This document shows positions 26,937-35,322 of a stretch of 64,000 nt of DNA, one piece after another. This stretch comes from Gemmatimonadales bacterium (lineage in GTDB: Bacteria; Gemmatimonadota; Gemmatimonadetes; Gemmatimonadales; GWC2-71-9): contig JACKDA010000003.1 of the NCBI GenBank assembly GCA_020633775.1, positions 62,001 through 126,000 on the forward strand, in the 5' to 3' direction. The notes under the pieces are model-generated. The model was not told where the DNA came from and made no database searches. It worked only from the letters and a program-made list of their open reading frames with translations. Each line of letters starts with the position of its first letter. Within the stretch, counting starts at the first letter, position 1. The position numbers were made by a program, and so were the translations under genes.

Positions 26937-27773
26937 TCACGCCTGGCTGACATGCCCGAACTTGAGGCCGGCGACGAGCACGATCCCGCCGATGGCACTC
27001 CCGACGGTGGCCAGCGCGAGGAAGCGCGCGAAGCTGGCCACCGTGACCTCTCCCGCGACGACGCCCATCAGCACCTCGACGCTCCCCGCGATCGAGTGAT
27101 GCAGGCCGAGGAACGCGATCGCCCCGGTCACCAGCAGGATGATCATCACCTGCCCCATCGTGTCGCGCGCGGCGGTGACCAGCCAGGACACCAGCCCCAT
27201 GAGCCAGCCAGCCGCGACGGCGCTGCCCAGGATCACCGCCGCCCCGTGATCGGTCAGGTGCGCGGTCATCCGCAGCAGGTCCGCCTCGGCGAAGAGGCCG
27301 AGCCCGAGCCCCATCGGCACCGCGAGCGCGGCGAACGCGACGGCACCGAGGAGGTTGCCGACGTACACCAGGCCCCAGAGCCGGGCGACCCGCCGGATCG
27401 TGGTCCGTCCATCGAGCAGTGGCAGGACGGCGAGCGTCGTGTGCTCGGTGAAGAGCTCGGAGCGGCCGAGGATCACGATCAGGAAGCCGATCGCGTACAC
27501 GAGGGCGATGGTGAGGCGGGTGCCCAGCCCCGCCCCGGGCACCATCGCCATCACCGTCGCCACCATCAGCGGGCCGAAACCGATGTCGAGCCCGGCGCTG
27601 ACGGCCGACAGGAAGAGTCCGCGCGCCGGTCGCTCGAGTTGCGCCGAGCCCACCGCGATCTCCTGGTGCAGGATTGTCTCGGCGGGCTTGGTGGCCTCGT
27701 CGCTTTCGGCGGGCGTGGCCGCCTCGTCGCGCTCGGCCGCGGGCGCCTCGTTGGCCGGCGTGGCCTCCGACAT
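26937..27773 (-). CDS. formate/nitrite transporter (FNT) family channel
   Basis: Pentameric anion channel subunit, 278 residues, six membrane helices. FNT features: GFLIVILGRSELFTEHTTL (the LGRxELFTEN region at the second helix break) and the pore histidine in LGLHHSIAGSVEVL. The N-terminal 45 residues are Ala/Glu-rich and cytoplasmic, as in the FdhC/NirC/YfdC branch. The substrate (formate, nitrite or hydrosulfide) cannot be assigned; no formate dehydrogenase or nitrite reductase is adjacent. Converges with NDH-2, gap 11 nt. Confidence 0.88.
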   Translation of the reverse strand: MSEATPANEAPAAERDEAATPAESDEATKPAETILHQEIAVGSAQLERPARGLFLSAVSAGLDIGFGPLMVATVMAMVPGAGLGTRLTIALVYAIGFLIVILGRSELFTEHTTLAVLPLLDGRTTIRRVARLWGLVYVGNLLGAVAFAALAVPMGLGLGLFAEADLLRMTAHLTDHGAAVILGSAVAAGWLMGLVSWLVTAARDTMGQVMIILLVTGAIAFLGLHHSIAGSVEVLMGVVAGEVTVASFARFLALATVGSAIGGIVLVAGLKFGHVSQA

Positions 27774-27840
27774 CGGACCTCCGGTGGCTGGGGGAACCTC
27801 GGAGGGTAGCCGCGGCCGGTGGGGAGGCCAACACCCCACC

Positions 27841-28422
27841 CTACGGAATCGTGATCCCGACCCCGAACTGGAGCACGTTCGGGTTGAGGTCGGTTCCCAG
27901 GGAAATGCCGTTCAGGTCGGCACCGGTACCGGTCGACGCGAAGTAGCTGATGTAGGGCGTCAGCGCCGCCCCGTTGCCGAGCGGGAGGTCGAAGCCCGCC
28001 CCACCACCGAACATGAGTCCCTCACCAACCAGCGCCGCGACGTCGTTCTCGATCACGGCCCGCACGCCGCCGGCCGTCCCCTTGAGCCAGAAGCCGCCAC
28101 TCGGCACCGGGTAGAGGACGAACACGACGCCGGCCGTGGCGATGCGGCGCTCCAGGCCGTCGCTGTTCTTGATCCAGCCGGTCCCTTCGATCCCGACCTG
28201 CAGCCCGGGCGAGACGGTGCCGCCGAGTCGCACGTAGCCCGCGATGCCGGTGAGACGATCGCCCAGGTCGAGGCCATCGCAGTCAGGGCATTCCACCCCC
28301 GCGGAGCCCGATCCGGCACCGATCGAGAAGAAGAAGCCCTGTCGCGGGCTGGCCTGCTGCGCGGCGAGCGGGACGGCGACCAGCAGGGCCGCGACGAGGA
28401 GCGAGCAGTGGGATGTGCGCAT
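27841..28422 (-). CDS. small outer-membrane beta-barrel protein
   Basis: Protein of 193 residues with signal peptide MRTSHCSLLVAALLVAVPLAAQQ and eight or so amphipathic strands (FFFSIGAGSGSAG, GIAGYVRLGGTVSPGLQVGIEGTG, GLMFGGGAGFDLPLGNG, LTPYISYFAST). Layout matches small OmpA-like/OmpW-like barrels common as orphan genes in Gemmatimonadota. It ends NVLQFGVGITIP, so the terminal aromatic is absent but a Phe lies close to the end. GAGAGG precedes the ATG. Function unknown. Confidence 0.8.
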   Translation of the reverse strand: MRTSHCSLLVAALLVAVPLAAQQASPRQGFFFSIGAGSGSAGVECPDCDGLDLGDRLTGIAGYVRLGGTVSPGLQVGIEGTGWIKNSDGLERRIATAGVVFVLYPVPSGGFWLKGTAGGVRAVIENDVAALVGEGLMFGGGAGFDLPLGNGAALTPYISYFASTGTGADLNGISLGTDLNPNVLQFGVGITIP

Positions 28423-28564
28423 CGGAACCTCTCGATCGGGGAGTCGGGGGCATTCACCCACCCAAGCGCCAAATGGGCCCGCCGTCCCTCATCCACTCGA
28501 TCGGCCGCCCTTAACACCGGGAGCTGCATGCCGTCTCCCTACCGACCCTCACTGGGAGATCGAC

Positions 28565-29740
28565 ATGCGCCTCACCCCCGGCATCCTCGTCGGCAGCCTG
28601 CTCATCGGCTGTGCTGGCGACGGCACGAGTCCCGTGAGCGCCCCTCCCCCGCCCACCGAGGCGCCGAGCACCTCGGCGCTGGTGCGACTGACGACGATCG
28701 ACCTGGCCCGACTCGACGACTACACCCGGGCGCTGCCGGGGTACTACCTCACGCCGAACGTCACCCGACTCGACAATGCCAGCGGCCGACCGATCACCGA
28801 CGCCGGTGCCACGCTCGGTCGGGTGCTGTTCTTCGACCGCCACCTGAGCATCAACGATCGGATCGCCTGCGCCGACTGCCACGACGCGACCCTCGGCTTC
28901 TCGGACACGGCACGGTTCTCCGTCGGCCACGATGGCGCGTCCCGCACTGCGGCCCACTCGATGCGACTCGGCAACGCCCGGTGGTATGACGGCGCCGGAT
29001 TCTTCTGGGACCGTCGTGCCCCGACGCTCGAGGCCCAGGCCCTCGAGCCGATCCAGCACCCGGTGGAAATGGGGTTCGATGCCGCGCATGGCGGCCTCGG
29101 CGCGCTCATCGCCAAGCTCGACACGCTGCCGTACTATGCCGAGCTGTTCACCTTCGTGTACGGGGACGCCACGATCACCAGCGAGCGGATCGGCGCGGCA
29201 CTGGCGCAATACGTTCGCAGCATCACCAGCACGGGGTCCCGCTGGGATGCCGGCTACGCGACGACATGGGATGTCGCCCTGCCGGATGCCGGGCTCTCCC
29301 GCCCGTTGCCGACCCTCACCGCCGAGGAGAATCGTGGCTGGCAACTCTTCCTGCTGCCGCCCGGCCAGGGTGGTGCCGGCTGCGCGGGATGCCACGTCCC
29401 GCCGACCTTCTCGCTTGCCGCGAATTCACGAAGCAACGGCCTCGACGCCGGCGAGACCACGATCTTCAAGTCGCCATCGCTGAAGAACGTCGCGGCGGCA
29501 GGGGGCTACATGCATGACGGCCGCTTCGCGACGCTGGAGCAGGTGGTGGCGTTCTACGACACGGGAATCCAGGCAGGGCCGGCGCTCGACCAGCGACTGC
29601 GGCGCCCTGATGGCCAGCCGGTCCGGCTCGGCCTGTCGGCCGCCGACCGTGCCGCGCTGGTCGCCTTCCTCGGCACCCTGACGGAATCCGCTCCCTCTGG
29701 GGACTCGCGCTTCACGTCGCCCTTCCGGGAGGACAGCTAG
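28565..29740 (+). CDS. di-haem cytochrome c peroxidase (CcpA/MauG family) lipoprotein
   Basis: Periplasmic di-haem enzyme of 391 residues. Lipobox LLIGC puts the acylated cysteine at 16. Haem motifs CADCH (about 101) and CAGCH (about 274) have the family spacing, with GRVLFFDRHLSINDRIACADCH and FKSPSLKNVAAAGGYMHDGRFATLEQVVAFYD as family blocks; the latter carries the methionine/histidine ligand region. Likely reduces H2O2 with electrons from a cytochrome or azurin-like donor; MauG-type oxidation of a protein partner is the alternative. GGGAG lies 9 nt before the ATG. The gene lies upstream of the hydrogenase operon but is separated by a spacer with gene remnants. Confidence 0.9.
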   Translation: MRLTPGILVGSLLIGCAGDGTSPVSAPPPPTEAPSTSALVRLTTIDLARLDDYTRALPGYYLTPNVTRLDNASGRPITDAGATLGRVLFFDRHLSINDRIACADCHDATLGFSDTARFSVGHDGASRTAAHSMRLGNARWYDGAGFFWDRRAPTLEAQALEPIQHPVEMGFDAAHGGLGALIAKLDTLPYYAELFTFVYGDATITSERIGAALAQYVRSITSTGSRWDAGYATTWDVALPDAGLSRPLPTLTAEENRGWQLFLLPPGQGGAGCAGCHVPPTFSLAANSRSNGLDAGETTIFKSPSLKNVAAAGGYMHDGRFATLEQVVAFYDTGIQAGPALDQRLRRPDGQPVRLGLSAADRAALVAFLGTLTESAPSGDSRFTSPFREDS

Positions 29741-29845
29741 AAGCGCCAGCTGACCGAGCCGTACGTCTGCGTCGAGGCACTGGGCGTGCCCGATTCACGG
29801 TAGGTGGAGAGGAGGACCTGCCACAACCGAGATCGCCACCGCCCG
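29737..29845 (-). pseudogene. 3' remnant of an outer-membrane protein gene
   Basis: On the minus strand the frame ending at 29737 reads SRLWQVLLSTYRESG...QTYGSVSWRF and stops; a terminal Phe after alternating residues is a beta-barrel C-terminus. Upstream of about 29840 coding similarity stops. Only about 30 residues remain, so this is a broken end, not a gene. Its stop overlaps the peroxidase stop. Confidence 0.5.
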
Positions 29846-29912
29846 CCCCGAGTACACCGCGCACCAGCAGATGCTCGAACAGTTCCTCGCCACCGTTCCC
29901 GTGACGCGCTGA
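29826..29912 (+). pseudogene. 3' remnant of an unidentified plus-strand gene
   Basis: Frame TEIATARPEYTAQHQQMLEQ followed by FLATVPVTR and TGA, 28 residues with protein-like composition and no start codon or upstream continuation. It abuts and slightly overlaps the minus-strand barrel remnant, as if two gene tails were joined. Family not recognised. Confidence 0.4.
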
Positions 29913-29988
29913 GCGGCGCGTCCCCGCGCGACGCACGGGGGCGTGGGGTGCCTCGATCGCCGGGTCAGCCGTCGGGGCGGTCCAGCTG

Positions 29989-30011
29989 AAACCCTTGTTC
30001 CACAAGGGTTT
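29989..30011. repeat. perfect 10-bp hairpin AAACCCTTGT/ACAAGGGTTT
   Basis: AAACCCTTGT (29989-29998), loop TCC, ACAAGGGTTT (30002-30011). Unusually AT-rich for this genome. It could be a terminator for the broken plus-strand gene or a recombination/attachment relic; no T tract beyond the stem's own TTT. Confidence 0.55.
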
Positions 30012-30210
30012 GCGAGTGATTGTGTCGGCTTTCGTCCCCCTTGCGCGAAGCGTTCCCACGCCACAACGTAGAGGCACGACTCCGGATCGACCGCGCCAGC
30101 GACGCGCGTCCGACGCTGTGGGCACGCGGCGCATCCCCGATCGGATCCCGAGCGCGACGTCACCCGTTGCCTGCACCCGGGACGCGCCCCATGTCGATGC
30201 CGACACCAGC

Positions 30211-30249
30211 CACCCGCACGCCTCCCCGTCACGGGGCGACGTGCGGGTG
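30211..30249 (+). promoter_or_regulatory. nested stem-loop in the hydrogenase leader
   Basis: CACCCGCACG (30211-30220) pairs perfectly with CGTGCGGGTG (30240-30249); inside, CCCCG (30224-30228) pairs with CGGGG (30232-30236) around a TCA loop. The result is a stable two-tier hairpin 57 nt before the hyaA start. It could be an attenuator or an operator. Confidence 0.5.
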
Positions 30250-30271
30250 TTGCGCGTCCCCTCCACGGTCG

Positions 30272-30290
30272 GCGGGCCTGGCAGGCCCGC
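30272..30290 (+). promoter_or_regulatory. 19-bp perfect palindrome abutting the hyaA ribosome-binding site
   Basis: GCGGGCCTG-G-CAGGCCCGC: two perfect 9-bp arms around one base. The Shine-Dalgarno AGGAGGG starts at the next base (30291) and the GTG start is 8 nt further. As RNA it forms a stem touching the ribosome site; as DNA it is a symmetric site suited to a dimeric regulator. Confidence 0.55.
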
Positions 30291-30305
30291 AGGAGGGTTG
30301 ATTCC

Positions 30306-31469
30306 GTGTTCTCCTCCCTTGCGCATCCCTGGACCGCCGGCGAGAGCCTCGGCGAGCACCTGGAGCGACGCGGCGTGTCGCGTCGCGACTTCCTCGAGTT
30401 CTGCGGCGGGCTCTGTGCCGTCCTCGGCCTCGGCAAGGCCGCCGGCGTGCGGATGGCGGAGGCGCTGCAGGCGGTCAAGCGCCCGAGCGTGGTGTGGATC
30501 CAGCTGCAGGAGTGCACCGGCTGCGTCGAGAGCGTGATCCGCACCGCCGAACCGACGATCGGCAACCTGGTGCTCGACACGATCTCGCTCGACTTCTCGC
30601 ACACCCTGATGGCTGCCGCGGGTCACCAGGCCGAGGAGGCGCTGCAGACCGCGATGGCGGAGAACATGGGTCAGTACCTGCTGATCGTGACCGGCTCGGT
30701 GCCCCTCAACGATGGCGGCGTCTACCTCACGATCGCCGGCCGGACCGCCCGCACGATCCTGGAGGAGGCGGCGGCGGGGGCGGCGGCGGTGATCGCCGTC
30801 GGCGCCTGCGCCCACTGGGGGAGCGTGCAGGCCGCGCGCCCGAACCCGACCGGCGCGGTCGGCGTGTCGGACATCATCAAGGACAAGCCGGTGCTGAACA
30901 TCGCGGGCTGCCCGCCGATCGGCGACGTCGTGACCGCGACGGTGGCGCACTACCTGATGTTCGGGCGGCTGCCGGCCACCGACGGAGACGGGCGCCCGCT
31001 CTTCGCGTACGGGGCGCGCATCCACGACCAGTGCCCCCGCCGCGCCAACTTCGATGCGGGCCAGTTCGTGGAACAGTTCGACGACGACAACGCCCGCAAG
31101 GCGTGGTGCCTCTATCACGTCGGCTGCAAGGGCCCGGCGACCTTCTCGCCGTGCCCGATCTTCCAGTGGAACGGCGGCACCGACTGGCCGATCGGCGCGG
31201 GGCATCCGTGCATCGGCTGCACGGAACGGAACTTCTGGGACACGATGTCCCCGTTCTACGATCGGCTCCCCGACGTCGGCGGCTTCGGCATCGAGCAGAA
31301 CGTCGACCTGATCGGCGCGGCGCTGGCCGCCGGCGCCACCGCGGGGGTCGCGACCCACGCGGTGATGACGGCGATGCACCAGCGCAAGCTCCGGCGCGAG
31401 CTGCCGGTGATGGACGCCCCGGGGGCCGGCAACGTCCCGCCCTCCACCACGCCCAGCGGGAAGGAGTGA
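30306..31469 (+). CDS. hyaA: [NiFe] hydrogenase small subunit (Tat-exported)
   Basis: Electron-transfer subunit of a group 1 membrane-bound uptake hydrogenase, 387 residues. The twin-arginine motif SRRDFLEFC is at 25-33. The proximal [4Fe-4S] site begins with ECTGC (C70, C73) and lacks the extra cysteines of O2-tolerant enzymes (CTCC). Further cluster ligands lie in IAGCPPIGD, CLYHVGCKGP, FSPCPIFQWNGG and GHPCIGCTE. A hydrophobic stretch near the C-terminus (VDLIGAALAAGATAGVATHAV) may anchor it. Closest by eye to Hyb/group 1c or the related 1f; subgroup not decided. GTG start with AGGAGGG 8 nt upstream. First gene of the operon. Confidence 0.95.
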   Translation: MFSSLAHPWTAGESLGEHLERRGVSRRDFLEFCGGLCAVLGLGKAAGVRMAEALQAVKRPSVVWIQLQECTGCVESVIRTAEPTIGNLVLDTISLDFSHTLMAAAGHQAEEALQTAMAENMGQYLLIVTGSVPLNDGGVYLTIAGRTARTILEEAAAGAAAVIAVGACAHWGSVQAARPNPTGAVGVSDIIKDKPVLNIAGCPPIGDVVTATVAHYLMFGRLPATDGDGRPLFAYGARIHDQCPRRANFDAGQFVEQFDDDNARKAWCLYHVGCKGPATFSPCPIFQWNGGTDWPIGAGHPCIGCTERNFWDTMSPFYDRLPDVGGFGIEQNVDLIGAALAAGATAGVATHAVMTAMHQRKLRRELPVMDAPGAGNVPPSTTPSGKE

Positions 31470-31473
31470 GGTC

Positions 31474-33185
<1,712 letters not shown>

Positions 33186-33189
<4 letters not shown>

Positions 33190-33914
33190 CCACCGCCACC
33201 GCCCGCCCCCGATCGCGGCGCGCCCTGCCGCGCGAGGGGGACTTCCGCTGGGTGCTGCTCTGGGGCGTTCCGCTCCGCGTCATGCACTGGCTCGCCGCCG
33301 CGAGCATCGTCGTGCTCGCCGTGACCGGGCTGTACATCGGCAAGCCGTACTTCATCGCCGGCGGCGACACGGCGGACCACTTCCTGATGGGCCGGGTGCG
33401 CTTCGTCCACTTCGTGGCCGGCGCGGTCCTGGTGATGACCGGCATCGTCCGGATCTACTGGCTCTTCGCGGGCAACCGGTTCGAGCGGTGGCACGCGCTC
33501 TTCCCGGTCAGCGCCAAGGCGATCCGCCACATGGCCACCCAGGCGTGGACCTACCTGACGGTCACCCCGGAGAAGGCGCCGCGCTACCTCGGCCACAACC
33601 CGCTCCAGCAGATGAGCTACACCTCGCTCTACCTCGTGGCGATCGTCGAGGTGGTCACCGGGTTCGCGCTCTACGGCCAGTCGAACCCGAGCGGGATCTT
33701 CTACGAGGCCTTCAACTGGATCGGCCCGCTGCTCGGCGGGATGCCGAACGTCCGCTTCGTGCACCACACGCTCACGTGGGTGTTCGCGATCTACGTGCCG
33801 ATCCACATCTACCTGGCGATGCGCGCCGACGTGCTCGAGCACGACAGCACGATCTCCTCGATCATCAGTGGCGGGCGGATGGTGCCGCCCGAGGAGCGGT
33901 TCGAGGATGACTGA
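33186..33914 (+). CDS. hyaC: hydrogenase b-type cytochrome subunit
   Basis: Di-haem membrane cytochrome b of 242 residues that links the hydrogenase to quinone. Four hydrophobic helices are visible; histidines in VMHWLAAASIVVLAVTGLYIG, FVHFVAGAVLVMTGIVRIYW, and FVHHTLTWVFAIYVPIHIYLAM supply haem ligands as in HyaC/HupC. The N-terminal 25 residues are Arg-rich and cytoplasmic. The start overlaps the large-subunit stop and the end overlaps the protease start. Confidence 0.95.
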
Positions 33915-34419
33915 GCCCGGCCGCCGCATCCTCGTCATCGGCCTCGGCAACCCGCTGATGGCCGATGACGGGGCGGGCCTGGCCGCCCTCGACCTCCTCG
34001 CGCGCACGTGGCAGTTGCCCGACAGCGTCGAACTGCTCGATGGCGGCACCTGGGGCATGAACCTCCTGCCGACGATCGAGGCCGCCGACACGGTGCTCCT
34101 CCTCGATGCGATCCACACCGGCGGCCCACCCGGCGCCCCCGTCGAACTGGAGGGTCCCGAGATCCCGGCGATCCTGCGCCACAAGCTCTCGCCCCACCAG
34201 ATCGACCTCGGCGAGGTGCTCGCCCTCGCCGCCCTGCGCGGCACCCTGCCCGAGCGGTTGGTGGCGATCGGCGTCGAGCCCGCGGAGCTGACGATGCGCA
34301 CCGCGCTCAGCGCGCCGGTCGCCGCGGCCCTGCCGGGGATGGTCGCCCGCGCGATCGCGCGCCTGCAGGGCTACGGGGTCCATGCGGTCCCGGCGGAGCC
34401 GGCGGCATGCACGAGCTGA
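33907..34419 (+). CDS. hyaD: hydrogenase maturation endopeptidase
   Basis: HyaD/HybD/HupD family protease, 170 residues, which removes the C-terminal tail of the large subunit after nickel insertion. ILVIGLGNPLMADDGAGLAAL carries the first conserved acidic ligand (Glu in HybD, Asp here in the DDG motif), ELLDGGTWGMNLL the second region and LLLDAIHTGG the third. The final conserved histidine is in LSPHQIDLGEVLALA. Starts within the end of hyaC; its end overlaps hypA by 13 nt. Confidence 0.93.
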   Translation: MTEPGRRILVIGLGNPLMADDGAGLAALDLLARTWQLPDSVELLDGGTWGMNLLPTIEAADTVLLLDAIHTGGPPGAPVELEGPEIPAILRHKLSPHQIDLGEVLALAALRGTLPERLVAIGVEPAELTMRTALSAPVAAALPGMVARAIARLQGYGVHAVPAEPAACTS

Positions 34420-34667
34420 GCCTCGCCCTCGAGGTCTGCCGCCTGGCGGAGGTGCACCTCGCCGAGGCCCCGGCCACCTCGCTGCGGAACGTCGCCGTCG
34501 AGGTCGGCGACGATGCCAATGTCGAGGTCGAGAACTTCAGGTTCTGTCTCGAGGCCCTCCTGTCGGCCCCGCCGTTCGGGGCGGCCCGACCGACCATCCT
34601 GCGCTGCGCCGGCCCCACCCTGCGCATCGCCTACCTGGAGGTGGACGATGGCCGTCCGGATCATTGA
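34407..34667 (+). CDS. hypA: HypA-like nickel chaperone lacking the zinc domain
   Basis: Nickel metallochaperone for hydrogenase maturation. The N-terminal Ni site MHELSLALEVC keeps His2 and Glu3, and VEVGDDANVEVENFRFCLEAL matches the alpha/beta core; LRIAYLEVDD matches the C-terminal strand of HypA. The product has only 86 residues, against about 113 usually. The missing part is the zinc ribbon with its two CXXC pairs: the only cysteines are C11, C47 and C67. No frameshift is visible and the gene overlaps both neighbours in the normal order, so this looks like a real compact form. Nickel delivery with HypB may work differently. Confidence 0.85.
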   Translation: MHELSLALEVCRLAEVHLAEAPATSLRNVAVEVGDDANVEVENFRFCLEALLSAPPFGAARPTILRCAGPTLRIAYLEVDDGRPDH

Positions 34668-35322
34668 GGTCCGCGAGCGGGTGATGGCGCGCAACGACGA
34701 GCTGGCGGCGGGCGTGCGCGAGCGGCTGCACGGCGCCGGCATCCCCGCGTTCAACCTCGTCTCCTCGCCCGGCGCCGGGAAGACCGCCCTGCTCGAGCGC
34801 ACCCTCGATGCGCTCGGCGACGAGCTCGGCATCAGCATCGTGACGGGCGACGTCCAGACCCAGAACGATGCCGACCGCCTGGCCCGGCGCACCGAGCGGC
34901 TCGTCCAGGCCGTGGTCACGGGAGGGGCATGCCACCTCGATGCGCGGCAGGTCGACACCGCACTCGATGCGCTCGACCTCGCCGCGACCGGCCTCCTCTT
35001 CATCGAGAACGTCGGCAACCTGGTCTGCCCCGCGAGCTGGGACCTCGGCGAGGAGGCGAAGATCGTCCTCTTCTCGGTCACGGAGGGCGAGGACAAGCCG
35101 CTCAAGTACCCGAAGATGTTCCGCGAGGCACGCTACGCCGTCTTCACCAAGATCGACCTCCTGCCCCACGTGCCGTTCGACCTCGAGCGCGGGCGGCGCT
35201 GTGCCCTGGAGGTCAACCCCACCCTCCAGCTGTTCGAGACGTCCGCGCTCACCGGCGAGGGACTCGAGGAGTGGTTCGCCTTCCTGCGCCGCGCGGTGCA
35301 TCCCGCGCCGGTGCCCGGATGA
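34648..35322 (+). CDS. hypB: hydrogenase nickel-insertion GTPase HypB
   Basis: SIMIBI-class GTPase of 224 residues, which transfers nickel with HypA. Walker A is VSSPGAGKTALLERT, Walker B-like region LLFIENVGNLVCP, base specificity TKIDLLP. The metal site at the dimer interface is present in GGACHLDA. There is no N-terminal His-rich stretch or CXXCGC motif, so nickel storage is not suggested. ATG overlaps the hypA end by 20 nt and the stop overlaps hypF (ATGA). Confidence 0.96.
   Translation: MAVRIIEVRERVMARNDELAAGVRERLHGAGIPAFNLVSSPGAGKTALLERTLDALGDELGISIVTGDVQTQNDADRLARRTERLVQAVVTGGACHLDARQVDTALDALDLAATGLLFIENVGNLVCPASWDLGEEAKIVLFSVTEGEDKPLKYPKMFREARYAVFTKIDLLPHVPFDLERGRRCALEVNPTLQLFETSALTGEGLEEWFAFLRRAVHPAPVPG

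Larger units (their letters stand above)
29741..30305. other. 565-bp spacer upstream of the hydrogenase operon
   Basis: No intact gene. Contains the two gene tails (29737-29912), a perfect hairpin at 29989-30011, and two dyads in the hydrogenase leader (30211-30249 and 30272-30290). Base composition falls around 29990-30060 relative to the flanks. No transposase or tRNA is recognisable. Confidence 0.6.

Noticed and set aside
30306..31469. Hydrogenase considered as the O2-tolerant high-affinity type (1d or 1h)
   Set aside because: The extra cysteines of 1d are absent, and the full set with Tat signal, cytochrome b and periplasmic layout fits other group 1 enzymes; no 1h-specific accessory genes are present.
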